From contig JANAVB010012120.1 in assembly GCA_029216955.1 (NCBI GenBank), positions 20,001-84,000 of the forward strand: DNA of 64,000 nucleotides, given 5' to 3'. The stretch is from Iris pallida (lineage: Eukaryota > Streptophyta > Magnoliopsida > Asparagales > Iridaceae). The notes beneath the pieces were generated by a model. It was not told the origin of the DNA and made no database searches. It worked only from the letters and a program-made list of their open reading frames with translations. Positions 34,440 through 45,429 of the stretch are shown in pieces (position 1 is the stretch's first letter; each line of letters opens with the position of its first letter). The position numbers and the translations under genes were made by a program.

Positions 34440-35672
34440 TCATATATCAGCATCATCAGCAGAGGGATCAACAGGAGGCTGGGGATCAACAAAAGCTGTC
34501 GTTGGATCGAAGAACCCGAAAGTGGGATGATCCCCAAGTCTCGGTCCGTCGAAGCCTGCATGACAGAGGATATGAGCTGGAGTCATGGGATGATGCGCCA
34601 GAGTCCACTGAATGTCAGCCATGCCATTTCTCAAGACCTAGGCCTAAGAAATATGGCGGTACACAGCGTCGGTGAAACGAGTCATATAGGTCTCATGTCT
34701 CTATCCCTATAGGATGACAAACACATTGAACCTCTGAAAGAACTCGTTGAAGTAGCCTAGAGTGGCAGGGACTGGAGCATCGGCTGGAGCTGCAGCTGGA
34801 TCAGGTGTATGGGCTGGAACAGTACCGGATGGAAGTGGAAGCTGAGTGTACTTTCGAGATCTAGACAGCTCAGAAGGTGACCCAGAGACATGACACATGT
34901 CTAAGTTGATTTGAAACTTCTGGAAGATCACTGCTAGATGCATAGGATAAAGGAGGTTGAGGCCTGCCCTCCGACAACTGACCATACCAGTAACAATGGT
35001 CTTGGAAACATAAAATCCAAAGTGGATGTGATTCATGGCCGATATCTCTAAGAAGGTGACCACATCAGTAGATCACGTCTTATGTAGCAAGGCAGAATAA
35101 ACAATGCAATGGAGTTAGTAAAAATGCTGGTTCAGTTGACGTGCGAACAAACAAAACCGAGGAACCGGACCCGGATGGCACATCGCTACCTTAAAAGACT
35201 CAAGGGACATGTCCGGAGGGAATTGAACTTTGTTAATATCGACTAGAGCTTCGTCATTGTCAGGCATATGGAAAAACTAACTCAAGTCGATTGAGTTGAA
35301 CTTATGTTCTTTTCCACTAACATAGGAATAAATATTGTTGTCTGCTTCTTACAAATTGCAATAAAATATTCAGACAACATTTTCATAAATTTGGCTCAAA
35401 GTCTCAAGGAAATCTTAGGGTCCTAATTTTTCAGGGGTAGATGCATACTCCGAAGGAACAGTGAAATTAATCGATTGACCGGGGCAAATATTTCGGTATC
35501 GAAATTGGTTAAACCAAGAGAGTGAGATTTTTGAAGACAAAAATAAATTGGTGTCAAAATCCTCGTCGTCGTCGGGACGAGGGGAACTAAACAAGTTTAC
35601 AGGTTAATACTCCGAAGTGGAGGATAAGACAGTAGTATCTCTTTTCTTCCTTTTGTAAAGCTTAGGAGCCAT
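34440..35672 (-). pseudogene. Extra ORF after copia pol, plant-transposon-protein-like
   Basis: A sense-strand coding region between RNase H and the 3' LTR, starting at the ATG 35670-35672 (MAPKLYKRKKRDTTVLSSTS), with several stops. The best stretch (35063-34707) reads VSKTIVTGMVSCRRAGLNLL then YPMHLAVIFQKFQINL. This pattern is reminiscent of the 'putative plant transposon protein' domain found as an additional ORF in plant retroelements. After it come a Pro/Ala-rich linker and a 64-codon tail (34634-34440). Upstream, 35673-35880 looks like a 5' leader (CT-rich, TCCTCCATTC words, ATTTAAATTTTATGG). Function unknown. The SIRE group often carries an env-like ORF here, but I see no membrane segment that would support that. 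Confidence 0.55.
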
Positions 35673-36188
35673 AAAATTTAAATAGGAGGAAGGAGAGAGA
35701 TGTACCTAAAGGAAGTTGGAAAGATGGAGGAGAATGCCTTCCTAGAGCCGGTAGATTAAAGGAGATGAAGAATGGAGGATTTGGAAGGGGTTTCCCAAAA
35801 GCTAGGGTTAGTTTTTGGAGTTTTCGGGAAGCTGTGTATATGCGAAAGAAGAAGATGAATAGAAAGGGGGGCTTTCTGTTCGCTGTTGTTTAAAATGAAA
35901 AACCCGTAACTGAGTTACGGCTCATTGAATTTCCATTCATTTTATATGTAATGAATTATGAATGTACTTAATAACTTTTATCTCTTTGATTTAATTAAAA
36001 TCCATCACTTTGGGTTAGCTGTAAGGGCCGAATCCCAGCTAGAGGTAGTCCGAAGACTAATGCACCATGTCGCTTCAGACTATTTACACCTGTATGATAG
36101 AAGGGCTCTTTTGGCTTCTACCAAAAATAACTTTAATTAATAAATCTAGGAATATCAAGTTTTAAGTATTTTTATTAATTATAACACA
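35673..36188 (-). other. Spacer between RNase H and the extra ORF
   Basis: Its right half has no coding signal. The left half resembles an untranslated leader for the extra ORF. Confidence 0.4.
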
Positions 36189-36518
36189 TTATGACTCTAA
36201 AAATTCAAGTATGCCTAACTCGCGACGCAGATAATTGAAACGGTCTTCAGCTAGCAGTTTTGTGAAAATGTCTGCTAATTGATGATCTGTGTTAATAACT
36301 TCTAAGCATATATCTCCGTGTTGTTCGTGATCACGTAAGAAGTAATAATGTATTTCTATGTACTTTGTGCATGAGTGACATACTGGGTTCTTAGTCATGT
36401 TGATAGTGCTAGTGTTGTCACAATAAATAGGAATCTTTGTGTAGTGTAAATTATAGTCTTCTAGGGTTTGCTTCATCCACGAAATCTGAGCAGAATAACG
36501 TCCTGCGACGATATACAC
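36189..36518 (-). pseudogene. pol: Copia RNase H segment
   Basis: A 109-codon segment with the copia RNase H C-terminal signature: SAQISWMKQTLEDYNLHYTK, IPIYCDNTSTINMTKNP, KYIEIHYYFLRDH, then HQLADIFTKLLAEDRFNYLR. It corresponds to the second half of the domain. The catalytic Asp of YCDNTS is present, but the first half (36519-36740) is broken by stops. The enzyme would degrade the RNA strand of the cDNA hybrid. Confidence 0.9.
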
Positions 36519-38022
36519 AGCCCCAGTTGTTGATAGTTCTACAGAGTTTTGCTTCTTGCTAAACCAGAAGACTAAAGCTTTTCCAAGGAAATGACATGTA
36601 CCGCTGGTACTTTTATGGTCTATTTTGCATCCAACAAAATTAGCATCTGAATAACCTACTAGGTCAAACGATGTGGTTTTGGGATACCATAAGCCGACTG
36701 TAGAAGTTTCTTTAGGGTATCGAAAGATACGCTTAACGGCGTATATGTGTCATTCCTTATGATTAGCTTGATATCGTGTACAAATGCAAACGCTAAACAT
36801 GATATCAGGGCGATTAGTAGTTAAGTAAACTACTAATCATACCTTGATACTTATACTGGTCAATTGGTTTGCCACTTTTATCAATTTCAAGTCGTGTTGG
36901 TGTTGCCATAGGAGTTCCGATAGGCTTTACGTTGTCTAAGTCATACTTCTTTAGTAAATCCTTCGTATACTTGGCCTAATTGATGAATGTTTCCTACGAG
37001 TGGTGTTTGATCTGAAGTCCTAGGAAGTAGTTGAGCTCTCCCATTATACTCATCTCAAACTCACTCTGCATACACTTAGCAAAATTTGCACAAGTAAAAT
37101 ATTATCATCTAAAGATTTGATAAATAAAGTCGTATCAACTCATCCTTTTGAAAAATAATTTTTAGGTATGAAAGTACTGAGACGTTCATACCAAGCACGC
37201 GGTGCTTGTTTGAGACCATAAAGAGATTTTCTAAGCTTGAAAACGTTATCAGGTTTTTAAAAATCTTCAAAACTCGGGGGCTGTTTCACAAAAACTTCTT
37301 CCATCAAAAATTTGTTCAAAAATGCACTTTTTACGTCCATTTAAAAAAAGCTTAAAATTATGAAAACATGCAAATACACAAAACATGCGAATGACTTCTA
37401 ATCTAGCAGCATGAGCATATGTCTCGTCATAATCAATCCATTCTTATTGATTATAACCTTGTGCTACTAGACTTGCTTTGTTGCGTAGAACTTGTCCATC
37501 ATCTCTAAGTTTATTTCGGAACACCCATTTGGTACCAATTATTGATTGACCAATAGGTTTAGGAACAAGTTCCCAAACTTAGTTTCTCTCAAATTGATTA
37601 AGTTCCTCTTGCATGGCATCAATCCAAAACTCATCATTAAAAGCATCTGCTACTGTGTTAGGATCTACTTGAGAAATAAATGCTACATTTGCTGCTATAT
37701 CTCTTGTAGAAGAACGTATACTTACGCCTTTGGATACATCACCTATTACGAGTGTCTCTAGATGGTCTAGCATAAATTTCATCCTTTTAGGTTGACTTTC
37801 CAGATAGTCCTCGTTGGTAGTAGTATCTTCAGACGCTTTGGATTTGTTTTGTACATTATCATCATCGTTGTCGCTAGATCTCTGACTATTGAGATCATCA
37901 AAAGTAATCTTAATCGATTCTTCAATAATCATATATCTTTTATTAAAAATTCTATATCCCTTACTCTTGGCAGCATACCCGAAAAATATCCCTTCGTCTG
38001 CCTTAGAGTCGAACTTACCCAA
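36519..38022 (-). pseudogene. pol: Copia reverse transcriptase segment, heavily broken
   Basis: The open part 38022-37579 begins GKFDSKADEGIFFGYAAKSK, the integrase/RT linker. It then has an acidic stretch and FNDEFWIDAMQEELNQFERN, the usual start of copia RT. Further left, recognisable pieces such as VWELVPKPIGQSIIGTKWVF, GELNYFLGLQIKH and the KPIGTPMATPTRLEIDKSG connection lie in shifting frames with many stops. The YVDD box is not recognisable. The module is dead. Confidence 0.8.
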
Positions 38023-38057
38023 GTTGTCCTTGGTGTTCAGGATAAAATAGCGACAAC

Positions 38058-39171
38058 CTAAAATCTTGAAATTGGAAATGTTTGGAATCCTTCCAAACCA
38101 AAACTCATAAGGGTTTTCTTCGAGATAGGTCGAATTAACACCCTATTCAAAATATGACAGGCTGTGCTAACAGCTTCTGTCCAAAAATATTTAGGAATAT
38201 TATGCTGATTCAGCATGACTCTAGCCATTTCGCTCAGAGTACGATTCTTCCGCTCCACCACACCAATCTGTTAAGAAGTTCTAGAATAAGAAAACTTATA
38301 GTAATATCCACTATCATTAACTTTTTAAAATCTGCATTTATGAATTTGCCACCATGATCACTTCGGATTCGAGTAATCATGAAGCCTTTTTCATTTTTTA
38401 CTTTTTTTGCAAAATATTTGAAATTCAAAAATGGCATCAGTTTTGTTTGATAAAAAGAAAAGCCAAGTATAGCGAGAGAAATCATCGACTATTACAAAAG
38501 CGTAGAATTTATCGCCAAGACTAGCGACTCTACTAGGACCATATAAATCTATATAGATCAACTATAAAGGTCTAGAAATACTTACAGCATTGATGGATTT
38601 AAATGATGACCTAGTTGCTTTGTTCTTTTCATAGTCAGCACATACCATATCTCTCTTGAATATAATTTCTGAGAGCCCTTTTACCATCTAGCTTTTTGGT
38701 ACATAGCCTTGAGATAGTGTCCATATTTGCATGTCCTAGTCTCATGTGCCATAGTCAGCTTTCATCATGATTAACAACTAAGCACTTACCTGTATTGTTA
38801 GTACATTCTAGAAAGAAAATATAGATATTATCTTCCCTGATCCCTTTATATACGGGATTCATGGTAGACATTTCATAGATATAACATTTGTTTTTCACAA
38901 AATTAATGCCATAACCATTATCTGCTAAATAACTTATGCTTAATAGGTTATGTTTCAACTCTGTGACTAGACAGACATCTTTTTTTTGATAGGGAGACAT
39001 ACCAACAGTGCCATTACCGATTATATCACCTCTCAGATTATTGCCGAAGGAAACATGTCCTTCTCTCTTCATCGATACCATAGCGAATAAAGATGCATCA
39101 CTAGTCATGTGCCGTGAACATCCGCTATCGAGTATCCACTTGCTTTTACCATGAGAGGGTTGAGGGTCCAC
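38058..39171 (-). pseudogene. pol: Copia protease and integrase segments
   Basis: 39171-38755 holds the aspartic protease: WILDSGCSRHMTSD with the DSG active site intact, then LKHNLLSISYLADNGYGINF. After a stop, the pre-integrase motif LWHMRLGHANMDTI is seen near 38750. Integrase is in pieces: 38485-38234 with TRIRSDHGGKFINADFKKL (second catalytic Asp), and 38261-38058 with MVERKNRTLSEMARVMLNQH (catalytic Glu) and YFWTEAVSTACHILNRVLIR. Stops and frameshifts separate the pieces. Confidence 0.85.
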
Positions 39172-39607
39172 CTACAAAATGAGTAGATGAATCCTATGGT
39201 ACCCATTTCTTCAACGGTCTATTATGATTAGTCTTACTAATCCAAGCAAGTAAATTTGTGTCAACAAGCTTTCTAGCTCTATAATATTATGATATGTGCC
39301 CGTGTGTACCAGAATATGTGCATGTGAGTTTTGAAAATGTGCTCTTTGTTTCTGTGTTGACATTCTTATGTGCTTTCTTGGAAACCTGTACGTGAAAGCA
39401 TAATTGTCATAAACGTCTTGCTTAGATGTTTTTTTAGTTTAGTCATTTATGATGTATGCTTGACATTAGGACTAACCTTAGGCCGTGTAACAGGAATGAC
39501 CTATTTGCCCAACTTGATCTCTATCTTCTTAGTGATCGCACAAGACTCTTCATATTTGGCAGACATATCTATGAGTCTTTACTCAGTGACTAAGTGTCTC
39601 TTCTTCT

Positions 39608-40927
39608 CTATGTCATATAACTCTTGTACCATGACATAGTTTTTTTTTCTTTCTTCTCTATGGTGAGGATAGCCGCATGATAGTCTACTTTAAGCTTGAC
39701 TATCTCTTCCGTGTTACCGGTAGTGGACATCTCTTTAATATCTTCAATAAGATTAGATAGTCTAGTTACTTCGGTTGTGTGTAAGTTAATCTTTTTGCGA
39801 GATTGCTTGTACTTGTCCAACACATTTCTGTGTTCTTATCAAAAGTAAATCATCATACAGAGGGTTTTCAGATACCTTATCGAAAGCCATCAGACAGACA
39901 TTTGCACGGCTGCTAGGTCTGTCTTCCTTCTTTGATTCACTGGCCTCACATTCGTGCTAGATGTTTGTATTAGCATACTTTCGATCGGTTGTAGCTTTTT
40001 TTTCTCGATCTTTATCGATCATACGGACTACTCTTCTTTGACAGTTGACAGTCCTTCTTTAGGTGCCCTGATTTCTTATATCCGAAGCAGATTGTTTCTT
40101 CTTTGTTGCTTTCGTGGATGTCCTTCTTCTTTCGGTTTGATATCTCAAATTTCAAAAGTTTTATAAAATTTTTGACCAGTAGGCTTATTCATCACCATCA
40201 GATGATTTTTTGTCAGAGTTATTTCATGAGACTCTTCGGGCTCGTGCTTTGAAGGCAATAGATTTTTCTTTGGGAGTTGCTTCTTCAAACTCTTACAAGT
40301 CCAGCTCATGGGTCATGAGCTTGCCCATTAGTGTCTCTAAATTCATCGTGGTTAGGTCATTTCCTTCTATGATCGCAGTGGCCTTCGGGTTCCAGTTCAT
40401 GGTAAGAGCCCGTAGAACCTTTCTGATCTTTTTATGATTGATGTAATCCTTACCAAGAGACTGTAAAAGATTAATATCAAGGAAATGAGTGAACATCTGC
40501 GTAATTGACTCACCAGGTTTCATCTTGAACGACTTATTTTCCTGTGTTAGTCTACTGATTTTGAATTCCTTCACTTGGAATGTTCCTTCATGAGTTACCT
40601 CAAGAAGTCTCCAAATTTTATTAGACGTCGTACAGGTTCATCAACTCGGTTTTGTCAATTACATAGAATAGTATATTGATGGCTCGTGCATCTAGACTAG
40701 CATGTGTCTTTTCATTTGTCATATGGCTTGTCTATTACTTCACCATCAATCACAGTTCTAGGCGATTTCTTATAATCGTCTATTACTATCGACCAAAGAT
40801 CGAAGACCAGTGATTTGAAAAAGAAACTCAATCGTGTTTTCCAGTAGGTATAATTCATTCCATCAAATAGTGAGGGTCTATTTGTGGACTGCCTTTCACC
40901 ATTGAATATAGATTTAACGACTGCCAT
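39608..40927 (-). pseudogene. gag: Copia gag, broken
   Basis: It starts MAVVKSIFNGERQSTNRPSL at 40927, with the FDGMNYTYWKTRLSFFFKSL signature of copia gag. 40574-40293 carries the central UBN2-type region (KPGESITQMFTHFLDI, KIRKVLRALTMNWNPKATAI, MGKLMTHELDL). A zinc knuckle near 40060-40105 reads CFGYKKSGHLKKDC, with the second Cys replaced by Tyr. A charged coiled-coil-like tail ends at 39608 (ILTIEKKEKKTMSWYKSY). Stops lie between all segments. Confidence 0.85.
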
Positions 40928-40967
40928 AGATATATATACTCTAGATGGTTATGTATATGTATAACTG

Positions 40968-40979
40968 GCTTTGATACCA
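40968..40979 (-). promoter_or_regulatory. Primer-binding site of the copia element
   Basis: The plus strand reads GCTTTGATACCA, complementary to TGGTATCAAAGC. It is one base off the standard initiator tRNA-Met site and two bases from the LTR edge. Confidence 0.85.
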
Positions 40980-40981
40980 AT

Positions 40982-42013
40982 TGTAGGACCATTGAGCACC
41001 TCTAAGGGGGTGAATAGAGTGTGTACATATACAGCAAAAATAACCACCAATTGAAAATTAAGCAGTTATAAACTATGGCAGATAAATAACGGTAAATAAA
41101 ATATGGTAAAGTAAGAGGCAAGCAATTCAAACTCAGTGATATAGCGATGTATACTGGTATCCCTCTAAGAGGACTAGTCTAGTCTCGAGTACCCTTGCTC
41201 GATGTTAATCCACTATGGTATAAGCTAAATGAGAGTTGTAGTCTCTTACAACATCGTGCTTGGTGACGAGCGTACGACCGACTCCGCAAATTGATGTCAA
41301 AAACTGGAAAGTTTTCTGAATGACGCCTCTGATACAACTAATCAGTACCAAAACTCTAGATCCAACAGAACTGTACTGGCTTTTGGTATAGGCTTAATTT
41401 GAAAGAATTGATCGTAGAAGACACTTTAGAAATAGATAGAGAAGAGAATGAATGGGTGATTGAGTAATATAAAATGGCAAGAATTCTCCTCTATTTATAG
41501 TATTTTTACTGAACGAAATCAGGCAGAGTTCGGATGCATGAATCTCGCATACGAAGGTTTTAGAAAGATTTGGTGGAAACTGATTTTTGAAAATCCCTAG
41601 ACCAAACTCGGGCCGAGTTCTGGCCGAATTCGCCCAGAGTTCTATCTGGGTCAGAATAGTTTGGTTTTGGGCCATACTTGTTTTGGGGTTTAGGGGTTTT
41701 GGAAGTATGGATAGGTAGGCTTTTTGAAAAGTGAACTGAATGAAACCTAAGCTACTATGAATCCTGATCAACCTCACATATATTTTCTCGACTCTATAAA
41801 ATTGAAAATACAAAAGAAATATAAAAACTTGATCTTGCTTCCAGTGTGATTGGTCTTGATGATGATACGATCTCTATACTTTAAAACGGTAGGATGTAGA
41901 CGTTCTTCTTGTTTGAAACTTGTAAACCTGTAGTAGTCTGTATATTTTGCGTATCAACCAAAGTTGTCGTTGATTATCAAAATTATGTGTGATCATTAAC
42001 CAATGGGCCAACA
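40982..42013 (-). repeat. 5' LTR of the copia element
   Basis: Plus-strand ends TGTAGGACCATTGAGC ... ATGGGCCAACA. The TATA-like CTATAAATAG on the minus strand is at 41491-41500, about 515 bases from the LTR start in the sense direction. It is the partner of 32947-33998. Confidence 0.92.
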
Positions 42014-43190
42014 ATAACGACCATAAGTTTTATGTTCTTGACAAGTACCACAACAAATTGTTGCTACAATTTTTTTCTCATTTTTTGACGTACCAGAATC
42101 TCGATCGCTCAGTGATTACCTTGTATTTTAGAGTAGGTGGCAAAGTGAAGACCGAAATGAACCGACACCAAATGACCACCGATTTCTCGAACACTTGGTG
42201 TTGTGAAACTTGATTTTTGAAACTTTGATGTTGGTTGTAATATGCTAAATTGTCAAATGGTTGTGATTTATTGAACGAAACACATGTATTATGCTAAATT
42301 TTCTACTAAATGCATCCATGCAATCATATTGATTGTAATCCTTTGTCAATCTTAGTTATTTCTTTTCTTTCAGACATAATAGTATCATCGGGCAAAAACG
42401 TTATAGGTAGCGCTACAACTATCCCAATGTAAGTTTCCACAACATCAGAGCTTCACCACTGCACAATTAATAATTATTGAATTTTATTTAGGAGATCAGA
42501 CAATATGTTTAAAATTTTATTTAGGACTGCCAAATTTTTTGACTGTCCTTCCAATTTGTAGGACTGTCAAATTATTGACAGTCCTAAATAAAACATGTTA
42601 TTTTTTAACATATTCTTTTATTTATGACTGTCAAAATATTTAACAGTTCTACCAATTAGAAGGGCTGTCAATTTTTTTGTCAGTCCTAAATAAAATATGT
42701 TGTTTTTGAACAACATGTTTTATTTAGGATTGTCAAAAAAATTTGATAGCCCTAAATAAAATATGTTGTCAAATTTTTTGACAGTCCTAAATAAAACATA
42801 TTGTTTTGAATAGGACTGTCAAAATATTTGACAGTCCATCAGCGTTTCGTCACGATTGTGGGCGAATTCCTGAAGTTCGAAACCCTAAATTGAGTTTGGA
42901 ACTTCATAAATTCATCCGAATTAAATCATAAATCAAATTTTAGTTATTAGAAGATGAATTTTAAGCGTGAACATTGATTGGGAACATTTTAACTGTTATA
43001 GAATAATGGGTTTAAGGTTTTAGGATTTGGAAGAGAAAAAGGGAAGAAGAAGAAGACAAAGGAATTTTTTTGACTTATATAGTATGTAGTGAGCAGACAT
43101 AAGTAAATTTTTTTCTAGTGGCAAACTTGTAAATAAAAAAATTAGGCTACACCTGATTAACTTTGGATGTGCCTTTATAAATTACCTATA
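42014..43190 (-). mobile_element. Palindrome-bearing transposon, minus-oriented copy
   Basis: Read on the minus strand: GGTAATTTATAAAGGCACAT start near 43187, TATA-like CTATATAAGTC at about 43073-43083, CT-rich leader, the GGACTGTCAAA palindrome array (42840-42525), then further sequence ending in a coding-like stretch (IVATICCGTCQEHKTYGR) at 42076-42017. The stretch matches the plus-oriented copy at 32735-32786 with a handful of base changes and one 1-bp indel. The copia element has inserted directly after it. This is the most complete copy of the family in the window; no terminal inverted repeat is defined. Confidence 0.55.
42525..42840. repeat. Array of GGACTGTCAAA/TTTGACAGTCC palindromes
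   Basis: About ten alternately oriented copies of TAGGACTGTCAAA and its complement TTTGACAGTCCTA, many as hairpins with 3-12 bp loops, joined by AATAAAACATGTT spacers. It is the clearest of the three arrays of this family. Confidence 0.85.
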
Positions 43191-44443
43191 AATATCCAAA
43201 TGAATCAGAAAGGGAATCATTACCATTACAAGAGTATAACCAAATAAAATCATCAACAAGACAAGTATATCCTTGGGAACAAGCCCGCTTAATAAATAAT
43301 AATCTGAAATTTAGAAGTTCTAAAATAAACTATCATATGATAACTCGTTGATCTAAGATAGGTCTCCAAAAATGTCAACATCTCCACTGCGGGGTCCGTA
43401 GTGTGTAGGATATATGTCTTCGTTTATAGATGTCATGGTTAGTTTACGTGAATCACGAATTTAGAGAAAGCTTCAAATTTCTGATCGGTCATTTGGCGGC
43501 CAGAGAATAGAGGATATATATAGGCTACGGCAGGGACCATGAGGAGAAATTAGGGTTATGCCTCCTAACGGATGTGGATATCCCGTGTTCAGCCCGAACA
43601 CACAATCCAGGCCCATTAACAATAGCTCGGTCCACTAATGAGCTATTGTTGCCCTACCTCCCTAATCCCAAATTATGTTTGTGGGCTCCTTTTATTATAT
43701 GCTCGTTTGGCTCCCCATGTTAAGATATCGAATGTCCGTCGATCAAATTAAGTTACTGACAACTATATTGATTCGACATCTTTTATCCTTAAGTAGTACC
43801 GCTCAACTTTATTTGTCATGTCGAATATAATTCACCTGCAGGGTTTATATGACAATCCTTATGAGATCCTTAAGGGGACATCATCAACCCGATGTATCGG
43901 GATATGGATTCCATTTATAATCAATAACCCATCATACATACAATATTATTACATAATTTATAGAGGTTGTTGACCCATAATGTATCTCACTCTTTCATGA
44001 GTCAAAGTAATGCACACTGTATATACATGTCTGTTATTATATACGGATTAAAAGCATAAGCATCCATAATAACAGAGGTGTTTGTTGACTTATGTAGTTA
44101 GTACAAAGAGAACAACCTCAAGTGGTCATGTTCAATACACACAAAGTGTACTAGTGTAAAACTATAGTCAAGATAGACTAATACCAGATTACACTACAAT
44201 ATTTCCAATATATTGTCCAAGTCCATCTAGGTTATGAACTATTTATATAGTCCATAGGAAACTGATAATAAGATCTTCTGTGTGACACCACACCCCATAT
44301 TATCTACAATATTGAATATCAGACATTTGCATTAACACTTGCAACAAATACAATATGCAAACATTTGCCCATATGATTCTCATTCAAAATTTAAGAAAAT
44401 AAGGTTACTACAAAAGTGATGCTTTTAGTATATAACCCTAACA
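43191..44443 (-). repeat. LTR-like block, minus sense
   Basis: Its reverse complement starts TGTTAGGGTTATATACTAAA, a typical copia LTR start. It has a TATA-like GCCTATATATATCC at 43509-43522 (minus strand), followed by a leader. No partner LTR, primer site or polypurine tract was found, and the left edge is a guess (it may begin anywhere from 43191 to about 43380). It may be a solo LTR. Confidence 0.4.
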
Positions 44444-45429
44444 ATTAGTTCAAAAAAAATCTTCTAGGCATCTAGCTTTTGGTTCAATGAAGGACTACTA
44501 ACTAGGAAAATATCAAGAACAGTGGGTATATGTCCTCTGTGACATAGAAGAGATACGGACCCACAACCACTGTTGTCTACTATATATTTTCTGTACAGAA
44601 CAGATCCTATGTTAAGGATGGCTTAAACGCCTTAATAAGTTCTCAAGCAGAGTGAATGCTTGTTGTGCTATACAAGAAGCACGGTAGCACAGCACTACAA
44701 GGAGTATTATAACTCAATACTATAATAGGGTGACTCCACCATGAGGTTCCCAGATAGGGGTAATGCCTCGGCTTTACGAGCCAAGTCACAGCGGCGTAGC
44801 ACCGCAAATAGGCAGGTAGACTATTGTTGTATAATAAAATTAAAGAGTTGTAGACAGTACTATAAAGGGGATGATGTCCTCATGTTATTGTGGTATGACT
44901 CCACGAAGAGGTACCCAGGTAGGGGTAAAGTCTCGGCTTCGCAACCATATCGTTGCGACGTAACACCGCAAAGAAGCGTAAGGCTTCATGCTGGGTAGTT
45001 TGACACTACAGAGAGGCTCGTGACCTCATGCTACAGTAGTATGACACTACAATAAGGTTCCCAGGTAGGGATAATGCCTCGGCTTTAAGCTATGTCATAG
45101 CAGCGTAGCACCGCAAGGAAGCGCAAGATTTTATGCCATATCTCTTTAATAAAGAACTCACCTAGAGTGTATGGACAGAGATAGCAGGCCGCCTCATGAG
45201 GGTAAACTTGTAGATACCCAAAATACATACACCAAAACCAGGTTGGCACAAGCCTTTAATGTGCAGCCAGAAGCACATGTGACTACATTGTGTGAGTGGA
45301 AAAAATTGTAGCTATGGTGCAGAATTCAAGGCCTAGTCCATTCTTGTATCATACTGTTATTTAACCCATGCGGGAAGATTCAAGTCGTTAGCGACATCTA
45401 TCCTAATGCATGATGGCAGTCACTATGGG
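44444..45429. repeat. Old retroelement remnant with about 150-bp repeats
   Basis: No open frame with recognisable motifs. Three imperfect copies of AGGTTCCCAGATAGGGGTAA with CCTCGGCTT and GCGTAGCACCGCAA lie at 44735-44812, 44905-44990 and 45055-45135. The last 170 bases (from about 45260) resemble the 3' end of a retroelement internal region, but I cannot name it. Confidence 0.45.

Larger units (their letters stand above)
32947..42013 (-). mobile_element. Ty1/copia LTR retrotransposon with extra 3' ORF, decayed
   Basis: Two LTRs of 1052 and 1032 bp, an initiator tRNA-Met primer site, and gag, protease, integrase, RT, RNase H in copia order on the minus strand, then an additional ORF before the 3' LTR. 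Target duplications ATAAT/ATAAC differ at one base. The motifs (WILDSGCSRHMT, GKFDSKADEGIF, QLADIFTKLLAEDRF) resemble the SIRE/Maximus and Tork groups. Every module is broken by stops or frameshifts. LTR divergence is visibly higher than in the Tat element, so this insertion is older. Confidence 0.9.
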
